A stretch of 64,000 nucleotides of DNA from positions 541,302 through 605,301 of the forward strand of contig VXAY01004115.1 in the NCBI GenBank assembly GCA_013399855.1. The letters run 5' to 3'. This stretch comes from Oxyruncus cristatus. Its lineage: Eukaryota; Chordata; Aves; Passeriformes; Cotingidae. The notes beneath the pieces are model-generated. The model saw nothing but the letters and a program-made list of their open reading frames with translations, searched no databases and was not told the origin of the DNA. The position numbers and the translations under genes were made by a program. Position 1 is the stretch's first letter. Each line of letters starts with the position of its first letter. Below, in pieces: positions 13,301-27,700 of the stretch.

Positions 13301-16300
13301 AGCAGCCACTGACTGCATAAAACATGTGGGAGATCCTTAGAAGTTTATTATTTCTCATTATATGTCAAATACTACAGATGGCTGGGCTTTTTGTTTATTT
13401 GTTTGTTAGTTTGTTTCTCCTTATGATCTGGACAGTCCTAAGCACTTGCAGCTTTGCTTGAGTTCACTGAAATGCTAATGGAATATAGGCAGGGTTAAAA
13501 TATCTGGTTTGAACTTCAGAGGTTTCAGACTTACAGTAATTCACCTCTGAAGACTGTAGGTCCAGAAGAATAGGAGAAATTGAAACCTTCACAAGAAAAT
13601 GGTTGCAATGTCACTTAGACTACTAACTGGCAATGTCTCTGTTATCAACAGGAAGGGTTATGCCGAGTGAAGCCACCTCCTGAAATGTGAATTAAATGTT
13701 ACTGATTTTTTCCTAGCTCTCTTTTGGTTTTGGTCATTCTTAGAATCAACAAAGTAGAAAATAGTTTTAATATAAACTTAGTGAGTGTTTGGAGCAGGGG
13801 TTTTGGTATTGGATATATCTCCAGTGCAAACATACGTACTATCAGATATGATGTTTCGTATACTAATTTTAGAAGGCAGGTACTGCACAACACCCATTAC
13901 AATGAAGTCTCAGTTCTGGTGGGAGACAAGTTGCACAGTGCAATCAAATAATTTTTGTGATAACAGACAGAATAATACACACAGCAGAGATTCCTTTTGT
14001 ATTAAGAAGATAACCTTTCATACTAGGAAGATATCAGGGCTTTTCCTTATTTGATAATGCCATGAGACAGAAGTATTCCACCTGCTTGCATTGCACCCAA
14101 ATGGATGCAGATTCATCTTTGCAGATCTGTTCTACTTGAAACAGTGTCTACTCAAATGGAATCTGTGGCTCATCTTGGCAGCTTGGAAAAGTTTGGTTCA
14201 AGGGGTCCCTTTTTTTGTTAACAGTGGTTCTTTTCATGGCTGTCTCTATGGCCCCTAGTTCCAGCTGGAGTCTGAAATGGAAGTTCTGTGTTAATGCTCC
14301 ACAGCACAGGCTGAGGTTTTCCAGCTGAGCCAGATGCTGCAAGTCTTGGAAATTTTGCTAAAGAGCCTGAGTATATGTGCCAGCTCAGTTGTTGCTTGGT
14401 TGTCTACAGCTGTGGAGGACTGGCTTTGATGGCCTGGATGCCTCCTACCAGGCCTGTGTTCACATATTCAGGTTTAGATGGTTTGGTTGTTATTTAGAGA
14501 GAAAGGCAGAATTTTTTAGATACTTTGCCAATTTTTACCCTACCCTCTCCACACAAGGTTAGTACTGGCAGGTTACAGTGTATCTTGAGAATAGTATGGC
14601 AAAAAGCTGTAAAGGCCAAGGCTGGAAGCAGATTGTCACTTGAAGGAGAACCAGTGGCTATCTTCTCTTTTACACTAAAATCATATTAAACATTACCAAC
14701 TATTTTTTTTTTCTGGGTAGCTTTTTTTTTTGCCAGATCCTTTACGCTGAGCAATGTACTGAGAAGGCAGAACTCATCTTTTCTGTGCCTGGACTTTTCC
14801 TCTTTTAAGGAGAGGGCTAATGATAATTCTGCATTGAGAGTGTAAAGAACTTCACTTATTCCCTCTGTTCTGAACAATTGCATGGATAGAACACTGGCTT
14901 GTGATATTAGCTTGTGAAAATGCTGCTCTTATTTCTTTATTCTTTATTTTTTTCCTCTTCCACCCAGTGTCAAGTGTTAGGTTGCTGCTAGCTCTGTTGG
15001 GTTAAGAGTGTAACTGCTGATTTGTCAGATAACACCAGGGATCAGTGAGTATGCACTAACAGCCACAGATATCAGTAATACTAGATTCTGTTACACGTTA
15101 GGTGTACATCTTAGAGGAGAGAATAAGTAAAGAAAGCAAACATCTTACCATAACCCAAGTCTAGGTGGGAACAGGGAAAAATTGTTTTTGCCAACCCTTT
15201 ACCTCTCTCCCCACTTTTCTGCCACCATTTTAATACCAAATAAAACCCAAACCTTTGAGAGTATCTAAGCTATTGGAATAAGATGTTATTCCATGTCTGG
15301 TTTCCATCTGGGTCTGGAGGCAGAAATGCCAGAATACCACGAGACAAGTCTCTTGCATACTACTTCTGATCATGGGCAGGAATCTGGCCTGCTCCCCAGA
15401 AGGGCCTAGATGTGTTATAGGATTAGCAGGCATCCCCCAGAGCTCTGGGGAGTAAAGCAGTGTCAGGCCATCTACTCCTTAGACTGTACTTTCTCGGCTA
15501 CTGGACACATGCAGACTTTCCCATGCCAACATATGAAGCACACGAGGGCTTTCTAAACACAGAACACGGCCAGTTTGTGGCAACTTTTGTGAGCAGATCA
15601 TGAAAAATATTGCCCAAAATGCTCAACAAAGGTGTGTAGATCTCAGCTGTTCTCAATTATCTTTCAATTTACAGCTCTCTCTCTATGTTGTTAACTCACA
15701 AATATATTAATATATGAAAAAGGACCTGTCCATGAAAATAAAAATGTCATTTCTGAAAACGTGTGCAAATAAGTGCAAGTTTCTCGGAGTACAAAGACAA
15801 GAAGTAAGAATGTGTTATTGGTTATGTTTGTTCGTTTAAGAGCATTCTTTGGGCTTCTGTGTATAGCAGCAAAATCCCTCCAGTCTGCCTATCTTCCCTT
15901 ACCCTGACAAAGTGCTCTCATTAAGGGTTTAAAGATGTTATTGCAATACTGTTCATAATGTATACACTTTGCAGCCCCTCACATCTGTTTGCTGCACTAT
16001 TTATCTAATCATCAAGACCCTTATTCGTATTTGCTTTGGAGATAACAGGCCAGGATACCAAAGGATTCCTGGGCTGAGAGGAAATGGCAGAGAGTTGCTG
16101 TAATGGAATAATTAAAGACTTCAAGGTCAGACTAGGGAAATCCAGAATGCTGTGGTGTGGAGAGAATCACAGGATACAGAGCACTATCCCATTTTTAATG
16201 GCACTGGCGCGATGAAAACCACCTGAACATTGCATTCCAACAAAAATGCCTTTGCCAGAGCTTCTGATAAGTGACTGATGTTCTCAGCCACACATTAAGA

Positions 16301-17075
16301 GAGATGACAGGTTTTACTTTGCATGTGAGGAATTATGAGGAATCCAGGCTGCTTTTGAGAGCAGAGAACTTGCTCTCCGTAAGGCACTGACAGGCCACAA
16401 GTGAGTCAGTCAGACTTGGCTCTCTTCTTGCTGACCTCTCAGTTGTTTGACTGTCTTGCATCAAAGAGCTCTGATGGCAGAACAAAATACAGTATTAATG
16501 TGAAGTCTGTGTTCTTTCAGTATGTAGTTGTAGATAAAATTTATTCCCATATCACTTCTACTGCTAATATGTGGAGTTGCAGAATATTCATATATGTGAT
16601 TTGTTGTAGAAATGGGCTCAGTGGCCTAGATCTCTGGGTGCTACTTAGGTTTCATTTCAAAAATTCCAAGAGAAAGAGAACTAGAGAAAATTTCACTGCA
16701 GAACAATGCTGTATAAGAAAACACTTTTAAATTATTTCATTGATCTGTTCACTGAGAGATTTGTATGTGCTATATAAGACAGACGAAATGAATACAAATT
16801 TTCAAGTCAAACCTAAATAATTTAAAAGTTGGAATTATGAAAAAAAAGTTTCCTCAATACTTCTCAAGTGCTACTTTGTAGACAGCAGTAGATAGATAGC
16901 AATGAAACTTCCACAGGAAATGCTGCAAGTAGTTCCATATGGCACCCAAATATGGCTTGTGAAGCAAGAGTTAAGGGAAACACAAGGAAAGCTGTATATT
17001 GTGAGAGGTAAAGAATACGTATATGTGTAATAAACAGTAGTTACAGAGTTCAGGCTATTTTCTGTGCCAACGTGA

Positions 17076-17103
17076 ATTTTATCATCAAAATTTTATCATC
17101 AAA
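17076..17103. repeat. Tandem duplication of a 14-base unit
   Basis: The unit ATTTTATCATCAAA occurs twice in direct succession. A small local duplication of no evident function. Confidence 0.8.
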
Positions 17104-18190
17104 AATAAAAGCTTCTGAGCTGCTAGGCTTAATGAATTAGAGCCATACTCAAGAAGGGATGGCTGTAGCAAACTCAGACTCTTCGTGACCTGACAGTTGG
17201 ATACTTAAAACAAGTGTGAGGACATTTCAGCTGTCTAAACATCACCCAGTGTTTCATAGAGATCTTTATGGAAGAGAGTTTTAAAGAGACATTTAAAGAA
17301 TTTTAGGGTCACATGCTCCTTCATCTGGTTAATGCCACTAACAAATCAATTCTAAACAAACGACTGTTGAAGTGTGTATTTAAGGAATAGAGAAGACTTG
17401 CCAAAATAAAAGAGATTCAAAGTTTAGAACTGGATGGAGCTTCAGTCTGCAAGAGTAGTTTACCAGCCTCCAGGCAATACTGCAACTCCTCATTTTTCTC
17501 AGCTATAGAGACAGTCTAGATGAATTGTTTCATCAACCAAGTCATTTCTTCCATTACAGACCAAAAGGATATTTTACAGAAGGGCATATGATGATGGTCC
17601 CCTTGACTATCATGTCCCGTAGCAGGATAAGTCCTACTATGAGACTGGGAACGCATTCTGCATGACCAGAATTCCCACATGCTCTGCGATGCTACTGTGC
17701 TCATTTGGAGGATATTGGCCTCTGCTCACTCAGTGGACATAGCTGCAATTGCCCAACAGCTTCAGCCTCTGTAACTGTCTCTGCTTTAGAGCACCCAGAG
17801 CCCAAATCCATTTTCTGTCGCTGTATCAAAAGCTCAGTTTGGTTATGGAATTAGGGAGAACTAGTAATATGATCATTGATTTCTCTGACTTGGAAATACA
17901 GTAGGAGCAACTGGAACTGGCTATACCCTAAAGCTTGAATGAAAAATTCCTTTTGAGTTTGCTCTAAAATTCTGTCTTCTTTCAACTTCTTCCCACACTG
18001 TATCTCCTTTATTTACAGTGGTCTGACTCAAACAGCTCTACATGAACTCTGCTGAACTAACAGAAATCGGTAATATAGATGAGAGCAGCACTTCAGACAT
18101 GTTCCTGTTTTCTTACCTGGGTATTAAGAAGTGTTTGCCTGCCACTGGTTTTCCCCAGAAAGTGAACTGGCATAGAAACCTGCTGAAAAT

Positions 18191-18720
18191 TGGTGTGGCC
18201 TCACGTGCAGCATTGTGTACAGTTTTGGTCACTGTAGCGTAAGAAAGATACTAAGAATTAGAAAGCATCCAAAGGAGGGCAACAAAGATGGTGAAGGACC
18301 TTGAGGGGAAACCATATGAGGAGCGGCTGAGGTCACTTGGTCTCTTCAGCTTGGAGAAGAGGAGACTGAGGGGAGACCTCATTGCTCTCTACAGCTTCCT
18401 CGTGAGGGGAAGAGGAGGGGCAGGTTTCTTCTCTGTGGTGACCAGTGACAGGACCTGAGGGAATGGCCTGAGGTTGTGTCAGAGGAGGTTTAGGTTGGAT
18501 GTTAGAAAAAGATTCTTTACCCAGAGGGTGGCTGGGTGCTGGAACAGGTTCCCCAGGCCAGTGGTCACAGCACCAAGCCTGACAGAGTTCCAGAAGTGTT
18601 TGGATGATACTCTCAGACACGTGGTGTGACTCTTGGGGATGGTCCTGTGCAGGGCCAGGAGCTGGACTTCAGTGATCTTTGTGGGTCCCTTCCAACCCAG
18701 CATATTCCGTGATTCTGTGA
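18191..18720 (+). mobile_element. CR1 LINE fragment (about 530 bases)
   Basis: Plus-oriented CR1 with recognisable blocks: gcatccaaaggagggcaac, gaggagcggctgaggtcact, ggagacctcattgctctcta, then the 3' end with gtcccttccaacccag and gattctgtga. It is 5'-truncated. ORFs on both strands in this stretch are repeat shadows. Confidence 0.95.
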
Positions 18721-21700
18721 ACATTACCTTAAGGCCAGGGAGTGGAATGTGCTATTTTTGGCCAGAACTGGCTATTGTAGCAAATATAACCTCTGAGTTT
18801 CAGGGGAGTAGACAAAAGAGACTCAGGGCTGAACCCAGAGATGGGCTGACAAACAGTCTCACTGCAGTAGGTACCACAGCTATTTAACTACTAAATCTCT
18901 TCTCTGTTTCCTCTCATCCATGTACAGGACCTCTAGAGATGCTTTACATTGGGCAAGAACATGTTAAACATGTTGCACTGATTCTAGTTTGATTTTGATT
19001 GTTACAAAAGAAAAGTACACTAGGATTGGCACAGTTTTTAATGTGTCGAATGGCATGGCTAGTGATTCAAAAGACATAAATTCTGCACCCGCTTTTTTTT
19101 CCCTGGCTTTTCAGGTGATCATGAGAACGTAATTTTATGAATTTCCTTCTTTTCCCTTTCCCCACCACTGAAGTTGGATCTCCCTTGTACAACACTTCAA
19201 AATCTGTGGATGAGAAGTATAAGATACTGGTCCACACTGGTGAGATTATGTAGTATTATAGTCATACTAATAGCAAAGAGGGTGACTTTTGTGTAGTCTG
19301 TGTATCTGGCCTGAAGATTAGGACTTAATCAGGGATGTGATTAGTTGGGTTTTCACAACACGGTTGGGGCTTTGTCCACCACTCCCTGGCAGACCCAAGG
19401 CATCATTAAAGCGCAGGAAGCCACTTCCTTCTGTGCTCTTACTATTTAGTGATCTGAGGAGAGACAGTGACTGTCAGGAATGGCCGTGATGAGCAGCACA
19501 CCCCACTGCCTGTCACAGTCACAGGTTAATCAGGGTACAGTAATTTGTGAGAACATTAATAAATACAGATCACTCTCTAGAGGGCTGCAATACATTATTT
19601 TGCCTCTCAACAATAACAGACGCTATTATATTTCAGGGAGAAGCTCCTGTCAGGGCAATCAAGGATGGCTATTTTTAATGAAGACAAACGATCTCCTTCA
19701 AAGGAGCGATGAGCCTTGATTTGGCTTAATGGCTCACTAGTATGAAGCATGGATTTAATCAGAGCTCCAGCTTCTGTCATGCATGGGTCTTGAAGTCAGG
19801 TAATTGGAGGCAGGTGCTTAGTACAATTTAAATGAAATGTCTAGTTAATAAGGACAGTTTGAAACATGAAATTTATACACCTCCCCCAAGCCCTAGTCCT
19901 CTCTGGGACATGAAGGCAGCCAGCTGTGCTCAGGAATCAAATGACTTAATTTCTCAGCATTGTCTTTCTCACTCCCAACATTTTGCTACTACTTTTAGCT
20001 TGCCAGATGTCCCAGTTGGAGTGATCTTCTTTCAGACAAGATGGGCAACTGAGGGACTGTCAGAGCTCAGTATGCTTTGTTTCGTGCTGAAAGAGGCAGC
20101 TGAGCCAAAATCTGGACAGATGTGAAGCCCATAAGATTGTGGCTCTTAGGCATCTCAAAGTCCAGTGAGGGAAAGAGAAGGAACAGGGTAGTTTCCCTAA
20201 AAGGTGTATTACCCCTAACTGTTAATCTGCATGAGGGAATTTGGCTTTTCAGGCTGTATTGTGCAGGCCATTTTAGATGGTCACAACTGCTAAATTGGAG
20301 GATGTATGACCCCCGGTGCCTCTCATAATCAAAACTGAGGAACTTTCTGAAGAACACCAAGGCCCCTTTTCTCCTGCCTGCTAACCTGTTATGTTTCTTT
20401 CCGAGAACATCATCACAGTTTGTATTTATATCCATATCTTTTTCCTTTTTGGTGGTGATGGGGCATGAAAGGGATCAGATCCTCTGAACTCGTGGGTGCC
20501 AGCAAGAAACTTCCTACCACCTGTGATCTATGTGCATTTTCATTTGGAACCATGTAGGAATTGTCAGCATCACTATGTCTTATGCTTCAAATAGAAGTCT
20601 TATGACATTTGTGTTTGTTTTTTCCCCTTGATGACCTAGATCGTGGAGTCATTCTGCTTATGAAGTAAAAAATACTTGTGCCTGGGGAAGAAAATCTGAA
20701 CATATTATTTCAAGCAACAATACTCCAATGCCTCACTGAAAAATAAACACTTATTTTTTTAATGAATCTTACAGTTTTGAAGAAAGACCTCTCTTATTTT
20801 CAGCATTTGCTTTTCAGTAACACTGAACCTATAGAGTATATAGGGAGATATAGGACGTTCAGTGAATTATCCCTAATAGATTTGTCATATTCTGGATTTT
20901 CAAACATGAATCAGCAGAAAACCAAACAGGGTTTTAAACTCTTACTGTCAGTTACTTGAAAGTAGAGTCTAACAGGCAAAAGCATAAAAGCAATACTGTA
21001 GATACTGCAGAATCTTCTTTGTCCCTTTTAGGCCTTTCTGCCATCCCTTGGAAATAACAGCTAAGAGGTGGTGAATTTATAATAAAAACAAGATTTTGCT
21101 TCTGAGGGAGAAAGTAATTAGCCACTGGGTGTGGAAGTATTTTCCATTAGCAATTTTTTATACTCAGACTGGAATGCAACTATGCCTGTAGGGACTGCTT
21201 GACTGGGAGATACCACAAGTCTTCACTACAGAGAGATTTCAATAGCTGCTGTAAGACTCATTTTTTAGTCAAGGAAATACAGGAAACAGGGACCACTGAT
21301 GCAATTAAGCTGTCAGATATTTCTATGTGCTTTTTCAGGGTGACGTGTGCTGTTCTGCTTTGCAGCAGGGCCGGGCAACAGGTAGGGCTGCCTCTATACA
21401 GCAGGACTAAAATTACTAAACCTGAGCCATGGTAGGTAGGTACACCTATTCCTAAGAGCATGAGATGGCAGTGATATTGGAAATTGATTTCTCTCCATTA
21501 ATACTTCATTACAGCAGGACCATTCAAGATCAGTTTCCCATTAAGGAATCTTTTTTAGAGAAGCATTAAAGTAATCCCTAGCTCTAATTGCTTACTGAAG
21601 TGCTTGGAAAGAAGAATTGTTCCTTGGGGCCTCTGCAGTTTTGTCTAGATTTCGGGAAACCAGAGAGGGTTTGGCTTTACAGATACATTTTGAAATTCAT

Positions 21701-24700
21701 TGTTGATTTTTTTTTTTTATTCTTTTACCTTCATCTGTTTTTTTTTTTTTAATTGGGAGAAAAATGATGAGCTATAATTAACAGATGAGAAATAGAACAA
21801 TATTGAGAAGGCAAATGGATAAAGAAAAGAATCAGAACTAAAATATGGGCCTTTTAGATTGGAAGTTAACGTTCAGCTGATCAGTCCTGCTACCCTCCTG
21901 CATTATGCCTTGAATCCTTTACAGTAGCCTCAAAGGTGGAAAATTTCCCACTAGTTACAAAACAAATAACAAGCAGAATGTTCATATGGCCTTTCAAGTT
22001 CATAGCAAAATTGTGGTTCCAGATGTCTTTGCAACTCAGGCAGTGCAAAAGAGCTGCCAGCTATCAGATTACTAAGTCTGGCTAAACTGGATACCAGAAG
22101 CAGTGGACATTCAATAGCATGGGTTGCACCACAAACTGAACAAGGCTGGTTGATGTGTGAGCAAATGCATCATGTCAGTTGGGATCATGTCTGCCCGTGG
22201 AGAAGGAGAGAAGGAATGTTCTGTAAGTGGCAGAGGTTTATGCTTCCAATCCTATAGTCACTTCCTATTCATGTAAGCAGGATTTGTCATGGGCATGCAT
22301 GACAGTGAATGCTGATGGAAGGGAGAAAAGAAGGTGTAGTTTGATTCTGTACCAGATGACAACGTGTTACAATGTCCACCTTGCCTTTTAAATGTTGTTC
22401 GTTTCTGTGGACCTGTCAAAGCAAGATGTTATGGCAGAAGAGAAACTATTATTCTGTCAGAAAATGAAGCAATGGAAATACAATGAAGCTGGTTTTAATC
22501 ATTGTCCTAGCTGAGGAAAAAGAGAAGTTCCCAGAAGAAGAGAAGGTATTTGTGGCAACTGTTGAGATCACTTTTGTTGATGTAGGAAAAAACGAGTGGA
22601 GAGAAAGCCCAGGCTGGAACTGTAGTTCCACTGTCCTTCTTAGGAAGAAGAATTGGGACCATGTAATCATGAAGTGATGAGTGGTTTGTGTGTGTTCTCT
22701 CTTCAGCCATGAACTTCTCAAAAGATATATACAAATCTTACAGACAACTCACACCTTAAAATGAGGGTATTCCAGTTCTAGCTTAAAAGCTATTTTGATA
22801 GGCCAGGAGGAGAACATAACACTGTGGTGGGCAGGGCACAGAATTAACCAGGGTTACCTGCTGAGTCACAGGAATAATGCATGAGAGTAATTCCTGAGCT
22901 GAATCACCCTATGACTATTGTCAGCTTGTCAGGGCACCAACGAGTAAGGCCAAACTGTGTTTGTTCTTCTGCACGCCCTTGGCTGCTGTGTACACTGTAG
23001 AGACCAATGTTCAATCTGTTCCCAGCCACACAGGCTGGGACAAATAGGGTTTGCTACTTTTACGGACAAAGATCTCTTCAGTACAATGTCACTTGTGAGA
23101 CCTGGTGCAATGGAAACCAGCTGCCATGATTCCCTATGAGCAAGGTTGCAGAAATAAGGCACCTGGCCAGAGGTTCATCGATACTGATCAGGATTCACTT
23201 TCCCAGATCAGGGATTTGGTCATGGTAAGGCCAAGTTATTTTGCCTCAATGTGTACTTCAGTGTCTGTAAAAAAGCCCATAAATAATGCTCTCAACAGTA
23301 AAATGATTTGAAGCCCTCCGTGAAAGGTGCTATACAAGCCCAAACTGCCATAGTCAAGCCAGCCCTAAAAACATCTCATGGAATGTGTGCCTTTCATGTT
23401 TGTTCTGAGGCTATGGGCAACAATGCCCTTTCAGGACAATAGATGTCTGCAATTCATGGTGAATTTTCCCTCCCTTCTCTCATTAAAATCCATTCATTTT
23501 CAGTTCAGCCTCTTCATTCTCAAAAATACATCTTGGATATTTGTCAACTTCTATTCATCTTACTTAGTCTGTGCATCTAATCTCTTTGAGACTAAACATT
23601 CTCTCTGATGGCAGACCCTTAGGAGCGTTATTCTGCCAATTGGGACACATAAGGAGAGCCTCTTGGCAAGCTGGCTTATTCTTGGGGAACAGAGAGACAT
23701 TTTTGAGTGGTGAGACCTCAGGCATTTACGCTGTGCAGGACACCACAATGCTCAGCACTCAGTGAAACTCAGAAGAGAACCACTGCCTTGAAAAGCAAAA
23801 TGCTTACTGGCAAATGTTTTCTCAAAATGGGTATTGGAAAACTGGCTTCAGTGCCCAGTTTAGTTCACTACTCCCTGTGAAGTTTCAGGCAGGCCACTTC
23901 ATCTGAGTCTGTAGCCTGGAAAGCAGTAACACAAACTTCATTCTTCTGCATGTTATTCTATCTGCTTCCTGCTCTGACGTGTGTTTCAAGTAGAAGGAGA
24001 GCAGAACTCTGATGGTGTAAGTGAAGGGAGATTGACTCCTGTAAGATTAAACTGATCCAACGGTGAAATCATAGCAGCTTTGGCTCACTAGCAACTTAGC
24101 AGCGTTTCATCCACTGACAAGGAAAGACTGTCCTCAGCTCCTTACATTTGCTGGTTTACCCTGTTCTCTTTAAAAGGGAAAGACACTGTACGTGACTGAT
24201 TCTCAAGCAGGAGGCTCCTACTGCCCTACCTCGAGAGATCCTTGAGAGCTTAGTGACATCTGGTGGAAACTGGAAGGATCGCAAGCCCTTTGTGATCACT
24301 AAAGTAATTTATAAAAACAAATTTTCAAAACAGTCCCCGAAAAACAAACAAAAGTATGTTGATTTTATTCTCAGAACTGCAAGAGTAAAAAATCAAAGCT
24401 CGATGTTATAATGATACATACCAAACACTGTATAGTTTGGAGATCAAAGTTTTTGAAATGCTGATGGGACAGAACAGAGCTGAAATATGAGGAATTTCAC
24501 ATTAGATTTTTGCAGGCATGTAAATTTTCAGTCTGGTCAAAACATCAGTAAAAAAACCAAATTATGCAGGTCACATTTGCTCATCATGTAGCACCAGGCC
24601 CCTGTGATGTAACCAGTCTCCATCATGTTTAAACTTTGCTCAAAGCACGTATATGCCTTTGCCTGGAATGTACCATTGTGAGTTTGTTCCACAACCCACT

Positions 24701-27700
24701 TCTGAGCAGTTAGATATGTGTTCCCAGAGTCAGGATGTGGTCTAGTAATGGACACAATAGTGAAGGGAAAAGGAGTAAAGTTAATGTTATATTCAGGCTA
24801 ATTCTGGTAAGGAAAGAGAAAAGGTGTTGCATGAAGTTCATATAAATTATCTCATTTGATCTACGTGCATATGCATGTGAATGGGTTTTTCCATTTTATT
24901 TCTAGATCTTTTAAATCCTATAAACATAACTACTATTGCTTTTCCTCTCGTTTTTGTAAGTGCCCTTTTTGGATCTGGCTGTGTACAGCATTTCTGCAGC
25001 TTCACAAGATGGAGCAAGTACTAACCAACAAGATTTTCTCCCAGTGTCTTTTAGATATTGAAACAGTACATCCCCTAGAAGAAAGAGGATTCCCTGTATT
25101 TGCCAAAGGTTTTGTGAGGCCTTTGATAAAGGGGAGGAAATCTGAAATATTACTAATCAGTCTCCTTTTCCCCTTCATCCCTTTTTAGAATTTGTGATGG
25201 AAAAGAATGAATTTAGAAGGAGGAAATCAGTAAAATGATGCTCAAAGTTTTCAGAAGCGATTGTGAAGGCTACAGCACAGATCCAGCTGCTGCTGAGAAT
25301 CCAGAATATGGATACACATTGAAGAATGCTGCACTGGGATCTTAAAGCCACTGGTAAGTTTAAACAATCGCAGCCTGTTGCTGGAACTTATTTATCTTTT
25401 CGTTCTCTGGTAAGAAAGAATGAGGTTAGAAGACAAAGCAAGGTGGATTTCCAGCCTACCAAGTCCAAAGTGAATACCTTCTTCACTACTTAGGAGAAAA
25501 TTTTTCACTGTAAGCATCAACGTCGTCTGCCCTGAGCTCCTCACACCTCTGCCTCCCTTCACATGCAAGTTAATCTCTTCACTGGTGTCATGATGTTTAG
25601 TATCACTGCTGGCAACCTTATTAGCAGAGCCAATTGCCCAAAGACCTTCATATCTGAGGCTGCTTGCCACTGTATGAGCTCTGGCCTTATTGTTTATGAC
25701 AGCACTAGGTGACCTAATTCAGTCCAGTGGGTCCATCACACATATCCTCACAGGGTGATTTCCCCCTCTGACAGGCTATTGTTGCCATCCATCCTGTTAG
25801 TGCTACACACAGATGGGGCCCTTACCAAAAGCTTGTCCAGTCATGGGATTTACATGGGCACAGGACATGAGCCTAAACCTACTTGGGCAGACCTTAGGCC
25901 TTTAACATAGCAGACTATATGGAGTCTTTGGAGTGTTGTGTTGAGGAAGCCCATTATTTTAGCTTTCCTGACCAACAGTGGAGGAGGATACAGTTCTGCT
26001 GATACTGAGGAATTCACAGAACTAATATGAAAGAGTAATAAGCCGTTAAGTCCTTATACACGGAGAAAGCCATGTTCAACACCACGGCATCTTCTGGGAC
26101 AGAAAGATTGTCCTACACAGACAGGAATGAAGGTAAAATCCCCACTTGCAAAGTCTCTAGTAGCTGTAAAAGGTTGAACATTTTTGAGTCTTTTTTGTAG
26201 AGAGCAGTGTTATGTACATGCGGTCACACACAAGCACACGTGTCATCGTAGCTTACTTTTGTGTAGATTAGTCTGTGATTTGGCAGAAGGTGAGAACAAA
26301 GGAAAAAGAACATTACTACAAGAAGTTAAAGAAAGGTGGAAATTCTCCCTGCTTGCCCTATTTGCTCCATAATTTGTTGGCAGCCTGCATCCGTCATCAC
26401 CATGGCTGGTGAATGCAAACCTGTTGCCCTATTAACTGAACAGCTGAGAGGGGAGAACTGTTGGCAAAAGGCAAGGAAAAAAGTCTTACTGAATGAATAT
26501 TTTTAACATATTTACATGTTGTTTGTGCTCCCAGTTTAATCTGTGTCCTTCTCAGAACTCCAAGAAGTAATTGAGTTTCATCAGATGCTTTGATAGAGCT
26601 CAAAACAGTGTTATGTAAGTCCCCAAAAGGACTCCTTGTGTAATTGAACCTGGACTTTTGCGCCACTGACAAAGTCTAGCAGAAGAACACAACCCAGAAG
26701 CCACCCAGCTCTTAGCTAGGGATCTAAGTGAATGTTGCTGAGAAGGAGAGTAGGTGGAGAAGTCTCTATGAGATTGAAAATCTCAGCAGGAGCTGGCATG
26801 GAGTGCTCTGGAAGGAGATGCTCTTGCCTAGAGCAATGTTGCTCTGAAGGAGCCGGGCATTTGTATTGAGCTGAATGGTGTGGTCATCCCAGTGCTGCTG
26901 GCATTCCAGGGTTTGTCTGGGCTCTGACTGTGGAAACAGTTTTCAAACTTTTGATCTAAAATTGCTGTCAAGAAAAAGGAATGATGCTCAGTCTGTGCTA
27001 AGTGACTTAAGTTAGGTGATGCTAGCAGAATTTCTAGCTGTCAAATAACTACTTTGTTCCTGCTCACTTTTCAAGTGGTACCTCAGCAGAATGCTACTCT
27101 TTCCTCTAGTGAAATGTTTTCCTTAATGATGCAGTGCTAATTTCCTAATAATAGAGATACATATATGCTACATGTGTCCTAACTCAAGCACAGAGGTGAA
27201 GGGGAATGTGTGGTAACTGAAAGGTGTAAGAATGAAGAATATTTTATGCTTCCTATTGTATTTTCCTTGAGTACTCACTCGACACTTCCCAAGCATTGCC
27301 TGTAACTCAGGCATCTTCTTTAAGACAGCAAAGCCGTGGACAAGGAAAATAAGGCATGATAGTATCAAGAAACTTGTCTTACAATGAATTACTGATATGA
27401 TGAAGAGAGGAAACCAGGAGTTCTGGAGGAATATGTGTAGTGCTATTACAAGTTAAATAAACTAACATTTTATTTCCTAGATCTACTGAAAGTCAAAATT
27501 CCCCAAGAGTCATTCAATTATTTAATTTTAAGGTTAAAAAAAAAAAAAAAAAAGCGGTCAGAAAGCATTGTCTATGTTCCTGTTGAATACTCAGCTACAA
27601 GTTTTGCCTGGTTTCAGTGGATAAAAAAGGATGAAGGCAGTATAGTTTAACGAGAGACCAAGGCTCATTTCTTGCTTCTGGAATGATGTCAGCCTCTTGA

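Larger units (their letters stand above)
8086..18190. other. Intergenic, no gene recognised
   Basis: No ORF here matches a known protein. The longest (8704-9093 and 16401-16730) have low-complexity, Phe/Cys/Ser-rich translations typical of AT-rich non-coding DNA. Features seen: a C/T-rich and C-run stretch at about 11500-11570, a possible inverted CTCF motif at 10354-10368, a short hairpin at 11088-11105, a possible conserved element at 11995-12125, and a 14-base tandem duplication near 17076. Confidence 0.6.

Noticed and set aside
18333..18887. Overlapping ORFs of 80-95 codons as genes
   Set aside because: They fall mostly within the CR1 fragment at 18191-18720 and have no independent support.
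20067..20435. 122-codon minus ORF in the desert
   Set aside because: No domain, signal peptide or repeat of interest; composition looks non-coding.
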